64,000 nucleotides of DNA from Parascedosporium putredinis (GCA_949357655.1 CASHTG010000015.1:3286001-3350000), one strand, 5' to 3'; numbered from the stretch's first letter, positions 46,744 to 59,985 are shown. A program made the numbers and translations. The notes: a model not told the origin generated them from the sequence alone.

Positions 46744-49700
46744 TCTTGAGCTTGATCTCCGAGGCGTGATGAAAGGCAAAGGCAAACCTAGCGCTGTTGG
46801 GCCATATTAAGATTATCCAAAGAAGGGCTAAGCATGAAGGGAAATGCGACAGAATTAGAGGAATAATGAAAAAAGTTAGTGGAAACGGTAACTAAGGCCG
46901 AGGTAGACGACCGGAAGTAGGTGCAATATACGTTAAAGCTTGTCTTCACTCTTTCTGTAGAGGAGGAAAGTGACTATGCCTAGTAGGCGTGACTATGTTG
47001 AGTAGGAGTTGTGTTGATAGTTGCTCGATGCACCAAAACACCCTAAGTGTACCCAAGGCTTGCTTGTCTGGACTTCAGGATCAAGGCGAATACCATCTAA
47101 CACGTTCAAGCAGGCGAGGTTCCTTGGTGTTGGCCTCAGCCTCCATTAGCGTTTAGGTAGGGCCCTATGGCGGGATTCGAGACTGTCACTCTTCGTTGCG
47201 ATGTTATTCCCTTGCATCCATCAGCGCCTGCTCAGGCTCTTATACACATAATTATGAAGCAGTAGTTTTGAAAGTGGCACGTTTCAAAGACCGAGCAAGG
47301 GGGACCTATAGGTATCTAGCCTTCTCTTCCTTTCTCGCCTATTTCCTTTTACAACGAAGGAGGAGAATCTGGTTCTTTGGGTTGACAACGGTGTGTCGTC
47401 ACTCAGACTGGGGACATCTCTCCAGGATACGCCTTTTGTGCGTGATACGAGCAAGGGGCGGCGTAGGGTGGGCCAAGGAGGTGCGATGAATTACTAGTTC
47501 TTTCTACGGGGGTTGCAGGCGTTTGTTGGGGGAGCGCGCAGATGCAGGTCGGACCTGTGATGCCGTATGTGTGTGGGAGGGCCGGGTGGGCAAGGTGTCA
47601 GTCGGGTCTCTGGGACCAAGTGGTGTGGGCGAGGCGCGGCTTTCCCTGTTTCAACGCTTTCTTGTTTGGGGGCATCTTTCGTTGATCAGACTCTGGTCTG
47701 AGCTGTCACCGTGTCTCCCTGGGCCCCCTTACGAATATTACCTTTTCACTCGGTAGTAAGCAAACGAAGGAGAGGGCTTTTATTTTTATTTTATTTCCTG
47801 AGTATTACTGCATGCATATTTCCGTTTCACGAAGAGATTTCTTCGCTTAGACGTCTAGACAGTTCATGTTGGAGAAGAATTCAGGGCCTGACGCAAGGAG
47901 CAGAGAACGAGCTTCCCCGGGGTTCGCAGCAGGAATGACGTGGGCGGAAGAGGGCGCCGGAAAGCAGTACTCGGCACCTTTGGACCACTATTCGTGGTTC
48001 GACTGGATGCCACAGATCGACGGAGGATCCCCAGAGGGTGGTCGGGAATTCGTATTCTGGAGGCGCTAGCGCCGGCTTGGCGAGGCCAGAGACGGGTCGG
48101 AGGTGATTCCGAAGCTGACGTCTGGCCAGTCACAGGGCTATTGCTTGTTCTTCGTCACATTTGCTTTTTTCTTTCTTCTCTTTGCCCCTTGCCTTTTTTG
48201 GTCCAGTACGCTTACTTTTAGTTCGTCCGCGCTATGATCTGAAGATAGATCAGGCATCGCCGTGACCCTCCATCTTTAGCTGGGTGTGGATAGAACCACG
48301 TGTGCCATCCTCGAGGTAGTCCAAGGACCTGTGGCTTGATTTACGTTATATCGAGACAAGAACAGCACAATAGAAGGTGCCTGCAGCACGAGTGTCGGCC
48401 TTTGCGAGGCCAAACTATTGTCGAGAAGAGAGTGACGAGAGGGCACAGTATTCTCATGGGAAGCGCGACTGGACGAAGAATCAGTTTGGCCGGTTCAAAA
48501 ACGAAAACCCACGTTCTTTGTTTTTCATTCTTTCACCCTCAGTTTCTTCCATTAAAAAAGAAAAAAAAAACTACCGTCACAAGCTCTTCTTCATGGCCCG
48601 TTCTGCTCCTCCTTTGTTCTCCACTTGCATGCTCCACCGCGTTCTGCTTCGCCTGTCTTCCGCGCCGTCCGAGGGAGTGTGAAGATACCAAACCCGATTA
48701 TACTTGATCTTGAAGAGAAGGGTTGCTTTTCTTCGTCTCCTTCGTATCAAGACTTTCAATGCAATGATGGGCTGGGTAAGGGTCAGGGTCATGGCCGGCC
48801 ACGGCCTGTCATGGACGGGTAGGTGACGGGCAGGTTTGATGGAAAGAATGGATCGTGCATCACGAAAGGTCCAGTTGAATTCATGCTGACCCTGGATCCA
48901 CTGGGGTGCATTGATGCACCATCGTATGTATGAGGGCTGATGTGGAGGACTTGGGCCGGCTTCAGCTCGCCACGGGTCTGGCTTGGCCAAGTGTTGATGG
49001 GGGTTAGCGTGCCCACGTTGGGGAGGAGCAGTGTTTTGTTTCAATGTTGTTCACATCACGTTGATATAATTATTTATGTATCCCTCTGGATAATATCCTC
49101 CACGTCCCTCTTCATGTCATGTTGAAACCTGTGTCTAACCTTTGCCTAGCCACAATGGGCTTCTTCCGCGTTCTGTTCGGAGGCGGGCTGGTGATTAAAG
49201 TCGGCTAGTTACCGAGAGGGCTGAGAGCACGCACGCACTTGAGGGCTGGTGGAAGGTTCAAAGTGTGACCACTGGAGAGAAACTAACTTCAGTAATGTGC
49301 AGTTGAGGAATCCGGACTGGCTAGCCCCAAGCCCAATGGCTCAAGCCTAGTGCTCCGAGCTGCAGCCGCAAAGGGATAAAAATAGCACGCACTGCAATCA
49401 ATTTGCTCGAATCGGGTCAGCGCGGACGATTTGTACGGTGCATGCGTGTGTGGGTTTGGGAGCGCGGCAGCGGCAGGACGAGCAAGAAACAGTCTTGGAC
49501 TATTTACATGGATCAATCCACTATGTACTTGATGTATCTATATCTAGTATTGCATGGAAATGGCCTGTTTCCTGTGCGAATTGCTTTTCCCCACCAAGGA
49601 CGACGGCCTGGGCTTGCTTGGTCTCGAGTGACTCTTTTGTGGCGAGACCTCGTCAAGTCCAAGTCCGTTTACACATGGGAGCTGCCGAAACTGGATGGCT

Positions 49701-52700
49701 TGTCTTGACCGACTTCCCCCAGCACGGCCGAGGTGAGAGTTGCTGGAGGTATACTTGGAATATTTAGATACTACATCAATTGATGTGTAATAGATCTGGC
49801 GTTGAATCCACGTGCCGGACCTCACACGACAAACTTACAGAGAATGGAATATGATTGCCACGAGCATCCCCACACAAAACCGCACATTATTAAGCCATAT
49901 CCATTTTCGAGACAGAATTGGGCGTTTGATAAGGTGAGGGACGGTGTAAACAAAGGACATCTATGGATTAATCTTTTTGTCCTGTTTTAAACTGGAGATT
50001 TGTCAATCACATCGCGTCTCGGGATTGGAGAAGGCGCTGAGTCAATAATGGCAGGGCAGGGCTGGGCAGGGCAGCACAAGACACAAAACACAGGGCCAGC
50101 ATCAGAGCAGAAACTAGGTAGAAAACAGATGCCTGACGCGACTTTCTTTCTTCGACATGACATTTAGGGTTTCATGCATTCCGATGCTGCTGAGCTTGGC
50201 ATTTGGCAGGATGGAATGGAACCCCTTTTAGAGAAAAAAAAAGAGATGGAGACGGCCCCGGAAGGAAAAGCGGTGGGCTGATAGAACATTCCTCGTACTT
50301 CTTGAAGCCACGGCTGATTTCACGTGTGGTGCCCAGGGCTGGCCGCCCCGGCAAGGGTTGTGAAAAGCTGGCCGCCCGCCCATCCGCCCCTTTTGAAGGC
50401 TGTTTTTGTTGGCTGTCAGTGGCGTTTTAGCGCGCATGGTGTTTAGTGCTGGATCCCAGAGCTAGGCTCTGAAGAGGCAAGCTTGGAAACGCCGGCGGCG
50501 CGCCCCCAGTTCGTAGTTGTCTTAGCGCGCCGACGGAGCTTCGGCAGCGGCCATTGACCTGAGACCGAGACTACGAGTTGGAAGTTTGGAGGGCTGGCCA
50601 GCACTTCTTGGAACCGTACGTACGTGGGGACCTCGGAGTCGAGCCGGAATCTGGGCGAGCCCTTCTGGCCGAGATGAGGGCAGGCCCGGCCAGGGTGTTG
50701 GCGTGGGTTGGCGTGCTTGGAGCACAGCTGGGCATGGGACATGGAGCATCGCTTGAACCAGGTGCCACCATTGCCCATCAAAGGGAAAAGCGAAGGCAAC
50801 TTCAGTTCTCGCGGAAACAGAAGAAAAGAAAAAGAACAAAAAAGCGCGATTTTCAAGTGGAGACCGATTTCCGTGTTCGTGATCCGATCCTCTGGAAACG
50901 AGCCGCCCGAGCAGCGCAGATCGCAGATCCTTCGGGTGAACTGCGTCCCGCCGATTATACTTGTACGTACCCTTTTTCAATTCCACTCTCTCAAAACTGG
51001 GTTACAAGGTGACTGTGAAGACCGATGCAACTTTTCAATGTTCACGTAATACTTGGATGAACTGGCAAGTTCAAACAATATTCAAACAATGGCTGGAGGA
51101 GGCACTCCTGAGGTATTCCACGATACGACACTTTGATTTGGGGGCTGTGGCGTTTCAATGATTACAATTGAATCAAGCTTCGTACCCTTCATTTCTTCAG
51201 TCCTCAATGTGCCTCGACCCACGCTTGGTTAGCGCTGGCTGAACCCGCGCCTGCGGTGCTGTCTGAAACCTACATTTCTGTCAACGTGAGAGCGGATGCA
51301 AGGGAGTGGCCAGCGGCGAGCGTATGGCATGGTGGAAGGGGAGCACCAAGATCATCGAACATTGAAACAATTCACCCTTCAAGAGAGATAAGATTGAGAG
51401 TAGAGCTGACGGGTAGCGACCTGGAGGAAGACGTGCCAGGGGAAGGACAAGGCATGTCATGGCATGGGTTGTCCATGTCCACCAGCCCCATTGCATGGAG
51501 TGCCATTGCCATGCTTCGTCGGCACGTCATTGGAACCGCACTTTCCCCTTCCAGCCCCGGTGCCAGCCTCGACCCAGGCGGCAGTGTCTTGCCCCAGTGT
51601 CACCTTAGAAAGGAGTATTATTATGATATTATGCTTGAGAAAGGAGCTGACTTGATATTAGGTTGGGTGGAGACACAAAAACACCGGGGAGACAACATTG
51701 GGGATTTTTGCACGGCGTGGCGATGGCAGAAATTGTGGAGTGAAGGGTCGCTATTTATTTCAAGTAGAGGAAATTGCGGAGGAAGGGATAGGATTGATGA
51801 GTGAAAGACCAATGATGATCAGTTTGTTGGGGCACAGTTGGGAGGGATCGCAGGAAGCGGGAAGGAGGCGAGCGGATGGCTTCGCTGTTTTTTTCTTTCT
51901 TTTCTTTTCTGGTTGCCGTCACCCTCAGAACGCCGTCGCTAGTTGGCGTTGGAGGTAGGCTAAAATCCGTCCTGGGATTGGGATTGATTCATCGTGTTCA
52001 ATGTTGGCTTGTGCGCCGACAAGCACCCTATGTGCGGGAGCGTCCTTGTTTCCTGGACGAATTGGACGTGATGGCACTCGGCAGCTTAGATTCAGCCATT
52101 GGGTAAAGAACTGGATGCGGTCTTTCCAAGTACACCGCATGGCCATGCAATGTACGCCAAGTTACACGAGCCAGTCATGTCGAAGAGATCCATTGATGTC
52201 GATAACACCTCGAGAAGGAGGAGAAATGGGGAAGGGGGGGATCAAGCAAGAGGTAGTAGGACAGGCGGCGGGGTGTTCCTCCAAGGATCTCCTTTGGGGA
52301 GAGTGACCAAAATAGACGGGAAAAATAAGGAAATCGTCAAAGAGGCCTTGGGGAAGGGAAGGCAATCGAACAAATAGCGCCATCCTCGCCTTGTGCGGAT
52401 GGGTATTACTGTGAGCCCACCTCACCTGCCTGGTGCAGATTGATAGGTAGAAGCAGCTTGACGGCCCTTTGCCCTTTGCCCTCTGCGACAGACTTGGCCA
52501 GCCATCCCACCTCGCCTAACCATTGATACGTGCACTCTGTGTTGATGAGGTCGATGCAGGTGGTACTCATCAACTGATCGGAAAGGGTGGCGGCTAGGCA
52601 GAAGAAACATTGAACACTACAAAACGACCTCACGACGAGGGGAGGAATAGTGTACTGAAGGATTGATGATTGATGGCAGTGTCGCCGACACATCGCCCAA

Positions 52701-53146
52701 CGTGCTCAGCAACGTTCGCCAAATGACGCTTGGGGCAGACAGAATAATTTCCTTCCCGCCAGCTCCGCCTTCGCCCTCGCCTAATCAAGCTGAGAGCGTA
52801 TTGAGTATCGGGTACCTCACTTGTATTCTTCCCTCGCGACATACGGCAGAGATGCGACTTGGGAGTGTGTGAGGGCGGGCCTTTGACATCCCACCTCGTA
52901 TTAAAGCTCTGAAGCGCGCAGCCCTGGCTTGGCTGGCTGTGGCTAGTCAAGCGGTGCTCGAGTGTATCAGGTACCTCGAAATTCATGTGGACTCGGGGGT
53001 TCAGCCCCATCGGTTTTCTTCAGGAGGGACGGGGCCGACTTGTTTTATTATGCCTATTATTTCCAACGTGCACGGAATTGTTCTGTTCTTCTGTGTTTCC
53101 TCACACTTGGGTCAAGTGTCATATTATTTTGATGTTGTACCTTTTG

Positions 53147-53187
53147 TTTGGGCTTGGGCGTGGGCTTGGGCTTGGGCTTGGGCTAGG
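53147..53187. repeat. (GGGCTT)n hexamer array
   Basis: About six imperfect units, tttgggcttgggcgtgggcttgggc and so on, in gene-free sequence. It does not match the fungal telomere unit TTAGGG. Confidence 0.8.
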
Positions 53188-53619
53188 CAAGCCAGGGATC
53201 TTTGGGGTGGGTCAGTTCTGCCTGTCAGTCGCGGTCGACAGAAGAAAGGCACCACATCAATTGATCTCCCATCATATCCCACTTATTCGATGCTGAGCAA
53301 ATGGGTCGTACCTGGATACTTCGCAGTTCCACTTGTTGTATGGGGTACACGACTCTGAACACGACATTATGCAGGCCTCCCGTGTACTAGTACCCCGAAC
53401 CATTTCCACTTTGCAACATGTTCGCTGTGGAGTGGACCAAGAATAAAGTAGTATACCCTTTGCACACTATAGTCCTGACTTGGGGGAAGGGTCGATTATT
53501 AACCTCTACCCATCCCTGACCGAGAATTATCCCCATTGTCCATCAATGTTCACTAGGGCCCGAGACGACTTGATCTGACCTGCTCAGCCCAGTCCAAGTC
53601 CGGCTCGACCTGGCTTTGT

Positions 53620-53815
53620 GCTGCTTCATTTTCACAGCCCAGCTTTGCGCGCTGCTTTTCCTTCTTTTCCAAACTCCCCATTTTCCTCCCTGCCTCTCTT
53701 TCTTGTGCATCACTTTCTTCTTGATTCGGTTTCTTTTTTTTTCGTCTTTTTCTTTTCTTTCGTTCTTTTTTCCGCTTTTCTCTCCTGACCCTCTCTCTCC
53801 CTACCATTATTTCCG
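53620..53815. promoter_or_regulatory. CT-rich tract upstream of FLC/TRP-like gene
   Basis: Nearly 200 bases rich in C and T (cttttccttcttttcc, ttttttttcgtctttttctttt), ending about 500 bp before the presumed start codon. Such tracts often mark promoters or transcription starts in filamentous fungi. Confidence 0.55.
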
Positions 53816-54320
53816 CCTCCTGACTATTTTATTGCCAACTTTAATTGAGGTGGACCATTCCATTCCTCCGACCTCAGCCCGTGCTGTGCAGCTCGCTCGC
53901 TTTCCCTCCCTCTAGTTGGTGCCTCGATATCGCTCGCCTCTCACCACGACCAATCTCTCCACATCGACCCAACCCGACCCTCTCTCCCGCTTGACGACGA
54001 CACTTGGAGGACACTCACAATGCTAAACTGGGTAGCATAACGCCTCTTGCCTCGATCCACTTATCGATTCAAACCCCGGTGCCTTCTTTTTCATACTTAC
54101 ATGCTCCTGTGTGCCCGGCCCCAGCTCGTCGTCAGTTAACCCGAGGACGAGGCCCCTGGCCCTTTCGATCATGCGAATGCGAATGCACGAGCTTCCTCGT
54201 GAAGCCTCGCCCTGCTCCCGTCGACCCAAGAACGAGGACCAGCCCCGACGTCATGGCTTGTCAGCCCTCCCAAGCCCGCAGCTAAAACACACATCGAATT
54301 GCGCTTTCGCTACGACGAGT

Positions 54321-57300
54321 ATGTCTGCCCTTCCCTCGGGGCCTCGACAGGCCTGGCAGGAGACGACGTCACGGCCCTCACGAGCCCGCACGGCGACACT
54401 GCGACCGCCCTCACGATCCATCATCCTCACCTTTCTCCTCGCCCTCACCCTCCTATCCGCGCCAGCCGCCGCCGTCCAGCTGGCTGCCTTTGACAACTGC
54501 CTCCCGAATACCTACAGAGATCGCGATCCTCCGCCACTGCAATGGGTCCCCCTCTACGTCGATGCCGTCTTCGATACCGAGAGCAAGAGCCATGCTCTTA
54601 CCGTAACGACCTGGGGCAACATTACCGGGTCGTATGATACCGTCGAGCTGCCCGCCGCCGACTCCCCGAGTGGTCCAACACCGAGTACATCCATGGCAAG
54701 ATTCAGCAGGAGCCCGAACCTAACATGGCTTCTCGCCGAGCCACCACTCTAGTCTCCAAGATCAATGTTCTCACCTACGAACCCTATAATACCAAAGTCG
54801 ATTTCTGCAAGGATGGGCTTATCAATGGATCCTGCCCATTGCCCCCATATTCGACACAACCCAGTTGTAAGCGTCCTTGCCCTCCTCCCCTCGCCATCGA
54901 CTCGGCGCGAGAGCCCGAAACAACGTTCCAAGGGCTTTCTATTACCTCTTGTTGTGGTTTTGGTTTCTCCTCGTCATGCCTACTATGCTCGCGGCGCCAT
55001 TCCGTGCCCCTCTGTTTTCGGTTGCTAATCTTCTTTCGTCTTTAGGAGCCTGCCTGTTGGCCTTCCAGCCATGAGCATGTCGCACGAATTCTTTTCGAGC
55101 TACTCACTCGCCACTTTCTCTGCTACCTTCCTCATCATTTATGGCGATGCTAGCGAAACCAACATTGGATGCGTTTCCGTCCCCATCACTCCCTACCTCG
55201 GCAACTTTACATGGATGCTTACTTTCCTTCCCTTCGCCGCCCTCCTGTTTGTCGGCTTTGCGACCGTCCTTGCTGCCATCTATAGCCCCTGGGGCACGAC
55301 GGATATATTCATGTGGTCCTCGAACCACGGCCGTGATGTTGACCTCTTGCGCCTCGTCACTCCAGGCTTTGGCGACTGTTTGCAATATATCCAGTTTGCA
55401 GCCCTCACGGGAGCATTGTCCCTCAACTATCCTGGCTTCTACCAGCCAGTGGCAAGTCAAGTTGCGTGGTCCTCACTAATGTTTAACCAAAGCTTTGTGA
55501 GCAAGGGCCCCGCGTACGAGAGCATGGTGGATGGCATCTATGTTACAAATAGCACTCGTGGCCTCGTTCGGTACAGCCAGCTCGTTGGCTTGAGCCAACC
55601 GAATGACGTCTGGGCCGGCATGATGGTGTGGTTGCTTGTAATTGCTGCAGGTGTCATTGTCTTGACACAGCTAGGTTTTATCGTGCACCGCCTGTATCGC
55701 CTGGCTAGAAGCATCCCCGAGGAGGACCTACGGTCTAAGAACATACCCTTTTCTTTGGGCAACATTGTGCGTGTTGCGCTCAACTACTTTTGCTACCCAT
55801 TGTCGCTTTATCGACCTTTCAGCTCGTCGCTGCGGGAGAGTCGCCCGCCTATGTTGTTGCCCTCTCCGTGGTCGTCCTCGCCGCCATCATAGGCTTCACC
55901 GTGTGGTTGCTCCGCGTCATCATCAGGGCTCGCCCCCGATCCGACTTGTTCGACGATCTCCCCACCGTCTTGCTCTACGGACCACTTTACAACACTTATA
56001 CGGATGCGGCTGCTGGGTTTGCTCTTGTACCCATCCTTCTCGGTATCCTGAGGGGCATCGCCATTGGCGGCCTTCAGGCTTCGGGCATAGCTCAGATTGC
56101 CATCCTAGCAAGCGTCGAGGTGGTGCAGCTTCTCACCATCGTCTACTTCCGCCCATTTGACTCACAAACCTCGATGAACGCCTATCACTCGCTCTTCTCC
56201 GTCATGCGTCTCATTACCACGCTGTTGATGATTGCCTTTGCGCCTTCTCTCGGCGTCACCGAGGGCCCCAAGGGATGGGTTGGCTATGTCATCCTCGTTC
56301 TGCATGGAGGCGTTCTCGTTTTCGGCTTCTTCCTCAACGCGCTGCAGACCTTGATAGAGGTTGTGGCTCGTCTTCTAGGTGCCGGTGGAGACGATATGCG
56401 GGGCCTCACCCGAGGTGGCCTATCCAAAATTTTCGGCATGCGGCAACTCTCCAGACGCATGTCGCGGCGCCACCACGGCGGGGTATCCCGCCAGAGCCAG
56501 CTTTCCACGACGGCTATGCTCGACGTTGACCGCAACTCCAAGACTGGCTACGTGATGCCGGGAGGAAGGCTTAGAAGCGAATCTGTAGCTAGCATTGGTG
56601 GTCTAATGAGTAAGCAGCACAGGTCCTCGTCCGCCCTCGACAGCATCGACGTATACTCGGGTGCACCTGCGAGCTCCTTCACCCCTACGACCCCCGGCGA
56701 AGCGAACCCCTTCTCCTTCCTTCCGTCGCCGAGCGTCGCCAGTAGGCCGGCGCAGGCTGCCGTGGCCGATAACGCCATGGAGCCATACTACTACCGGCCC
56801 CCGAGGAGGAGACGAGAGACTCTGACCGATTCTATCAACAGCAGCAATCTGAACCGTGTGTCGCTGGTCGAACCCAAGCAGTACGCCCAAGGTGGCGCAA
56901 TCCTGGGCGACCCGAACGACCTAGATGCGGCTCTTTCCCGTGGCGCCACGCCGGCACCGCACGGCTCGCTGCCCATTAACCTGGCGCCGAGAGCTGATTA
57001 CACGACGAGAGAGGTCGACTTTTATTACGGTGTTAGAGGACCAGCGCTGAACTCGGAAAGGCCGGGAAGGAAACTCGGAACCGGACCAGCGGACCCAACG
57101 GGACCGGTGGCGACGGCTCAGAGCTGGTTCCGCTCGTTTTTGAGTGGGAAAACCAAGGATAAGGGCAAGGGGTTCGAGGTCGTGCGGAGTGCGCGGATGC
57201 CTCCGGCGATGCGGATGCAGGCTGGCCTTGACGGTGACCCAGCTATCGAGGGCGTGCCTGTTGCAATGTCCAATCTGAGAAACGGCCCGAATGAGTCGGA

Positions 57301-57889
57301 TGACGAAGCGGATGTGGCCGGGGCCTCCAAAATCAAGCGGGCGCGGAGCCCCGCAACCCTGCTCAATGAGCGAGGTGAGCCTCAAGACATGGACGTGGAG
57401 GGTGCCGAGATGGACGACTTGGAAGCCCCTGGCATTCCCCGGAAGAGCTCCAAACGGCATTCGGATATCATCGACTATAGCGCGGCCCCGTCGTTTAACC
57501 TGATCCCACCTGTGAGCCCCGTGAGCCTACCGACCTCGCCGATCCATCCGATCTCGCCGCCACGAAACGGCCACGCCTCGCATCCATCTTTCAACGAGAA
57601 GCAGAGCAGCGGCGCCCCGATGCTGTCCCGCCTGCCATTCGAGCGGACCGGGTCCATGAGACACAACTCGTCTGTTTCTTCGATGGATCTCGGCGACGAC
57701 TTTACCCACATCGACCTGCACCGTGAGGAAACCAGTAGGGACAAGCCTACGAGCGGCCACGTAACGCAGCACAGCATCAGCAAGGTCGAACCCGAAAAGC
57801 ATCACATCGATCTTCTCGGGAGCTCCGCGGAGCTGGTAGATGACCAGTATGCCTCCAGCCGGGGCGGTTCGGCCGATGGACGGAGGTAG
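54321..57889 (+). CDS. FLC/TRP-like membrane protein (flavin carrier family)
   Basis: Multi-pass protein of the fungal TRP-like/FLC family, implicated in ER flavin import, calcium homeostasis and cell wall integrity. One intron (54867-55045) leaves about 1130 aa. The start ATG 54321 precedes a hydrophobic signal, ILTFLLALTLLSAPAAAVQL, then a luminal ML-like domain (FDNCLPNTYRD, TTWGNITGSYDTVELP, NVLTYEPYNTKVDFC, GLPAMSMSHEFF). About nine membrane helices follow between 55200 and 56350, including NFTWMLTFLPFAALLFVGF and VGYVILVLHGGVLVFGFFL, with PGFGDCLQYIQFAALTGALS between. A cytoplasmic Ser/Pro/Arg-rich tail of about 500 residues ends in SRGGSADGRR. Single-base breaks at C-runs 54664-54667, 54842-54846 and 55796-55798 restore PEWSNTEYIHG, PPIFDTTQL and CYPIVALSTFQL. 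Upstream ATG 54171 is in frame but puts about 80 residues before the signal, so 54321 is preferred. Confidence 0.92.
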
Positions 57890-59985
57890 CCAGTCCCACC
57901 ACCGCCGTCAACATCGCGAGCAAAGCCGTCGCCCTAAACCGCCCTAAACCGCTCTATTTCCAGACGCACCTGGTTTTACCAATCGCGACTACTACAAAGA
58001 CCATGGCATCGACAACTGCTATTCTTACTCCAACTATACTATTACTCCCTACTCCCATCCTCCCCATACTCTGAAACACCATATTGGAATACGCGAATCC
58101 AGTGCATAATATCTACGCCGGCACCGGAAACTTGGGATAGGGGCAAAGGCGATAAAAGACGCGAATCAGAAGGCGCAAAAAAGCGTGTTACTTCATTTTT
58201 TTCTTTCTTTCTTTCTTTCCTATCTCACTTTACATAGCATCGAAGGAGCTTGTCTGATTTTTGGGGGCGGCTTTCTTTACATATTGTTGGCACCTCATGT
58301 ATTTTTCTCCCCGTCGCCTTCTCCCCGGAGAGGGAAGTTTGTTGTTCTCTTGCTCTTGTTCGCTTCCTCTTGGATGATGGTGTCTTGGGTACCTAGCGGT
58401 GTGGCCCCAGGTCACAAAACCCCCTCTCTTGGGCTAGGTTTCCATGGGCTCTCGAGCGCCCCGAGTTTGGAATAGGAATGAACTGGTGCTCGAGTGGCCC
58501 TGCTATATAGAATGGCCATTAACGAGAGAGAGTGAGTAGAAGTAATAAGGAATGAGATGGGGGAGGAGCAAGGGGACAAGGGCGAGAGTGTTGAGGGGGT
58601 TGTTGGGAAGTGTTCCCTCTCCCCTCATCTACCATGTATTACCGGCTCCAGTTCCTGGCCCCGGTGGCCCCCGTTTCGTGGGGTGAAAGGGGGCCTTTTT
58701 ATTCTGTTTTCTTTCTCGAATCACGACGGTATGCCCTCGGAATAATGATGAATACAAGATAAATCTTTTTCTATTTCCAGTCTTTCCTGGTTCCCCTTTT
58801 TCACGCCGCATCCTTGAATGTGCGAAGGGGAGAAAGACACTAAACTATGAGGCCCTATTAACACGTTTGAAATCATCAAGGCTTGCCACGGATCACTTCG
58901 CGTTTTCTAGTGGGTGCCGAGTCCTTGACATTGTCGCGCCATGTCTGCCTGGACCAAACTTGCCAAGAGCTGTAAGCGGTGCACGTACGTAATCCGCCTC
59001 ATACCATGAACACGATTCACATCACGAGAGATACGGGATATCAGAAAAAGTCGGCAGTTCTTCAGAAACAGTTGTGTGAGACGCTTGGAAAGTGCACCAG
59101 GCGGGAGCACTTTGTATTGGACCATTCTGGTCAAACCTATGAGGAGACTACAAGTCTCATGGCTAATAATGCAACCTGGCAAAAAAGGGCCCAACCGATG
59201 TGGGAGACGAAGAGAAGTGGTGAAGAGAAAGCTTTAAAAAGAGCGAAGAAGAATGAGGAGGGTGATGGCAAGATAGGGGAATAGAGCAAGGGGATTTCAA
59301 GCCCGGGCACCCTTTCTCACACCCGCCTCATAGTCTCCTAACATTTTTTCCGTTTCCCCATATGAGCCAGAGTATACTGGATACTCGATAACAAAACCCA
59401 ACCCGAACCGTTTGAATGCTTAGATATGCCATAGAAAGAGTGAGACAAGGAATGCAAGAAAAAAAGAAACGGATGGCCATAAAGGTTCCACAAGGAGGAC
59501 TGTCTGAGCTGGCCCTAGATGGTAAACCGAAGCAGAAACAGGAATGTCCTTATCCTTGGGAGGGTATCAAAATATCCGACTAGAACAACCGGCGCGAGAG
59601 ATTATGACCAGCGCGCGGAACAACAAAAAAAAAAAAAAACAACCGAACGAAGGTGTAGAAAGGGAAAGGGTGCCGGTGCCGAGTATCCGTCTAGAGCGAC
59701 GGAGCACCCAAACACCATGCGATGTGAGGAGAGTCGACTGAAGTTGCAAGGTAAAGAAACCGCTCGTGTTGTCAAGGGAGGAGACAATAGGCGAGGGAAG
59801 AGGTAAGAGATGGGAAGATGGTATAGTAAAGAGTACATGTGTGCAAGCGACGGGCGGGGGCGAATAATGAGAATCGTACAATGCTTCAGGGGTGATGCAC
59901 GTTGCCTGGGAACTCCGCCAATGAGAGGGGGAGAGGTTGTGGCAACTGAGCACCGTGCTCGGCGCGTTATTGATAGACTCCACGT
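57890..59985. other. Convergent 3' region
   Basis: No gene recognised. T-rich sequence (58195-58220) suggests the FLC gene 3' end, and the decamer cgccctaaac is duplicated at about 57930-57950. Confidence 0.5.

Larger units (their letters stand above)
46811..54320. other. Long gene-poor block and FLC gene leader
   Basis: About 7.5 kb in which I recognise no gene, tRNA or transposon. Open frames up to 180 codons exist (for example 51256-51804 and 50522-50986) but show no family motif or convincing introns. The block contains a GGGCTT hexamer array near 53147 and a CT-rich leader at 53620-53815 before the FLC gene. The short ORF from ATG 54020 (six residues, stop 54038) is a possible upstream ORF. 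Confidence 0.4.

Noticed and set aside
51256..51804. 182-codon open frame on the plus strand
   Set aside because: No family motif, no codon-like composition shift and no splice context. It also overlaps equally long frames on the other strand.
57925..57955. Telomere-like ccctaaaccgccctaaacc
   Set aside because: Only two copies, interrupted by cg, and next to ordinary genes. A chance duplication is more likely than an interstitial telomere.
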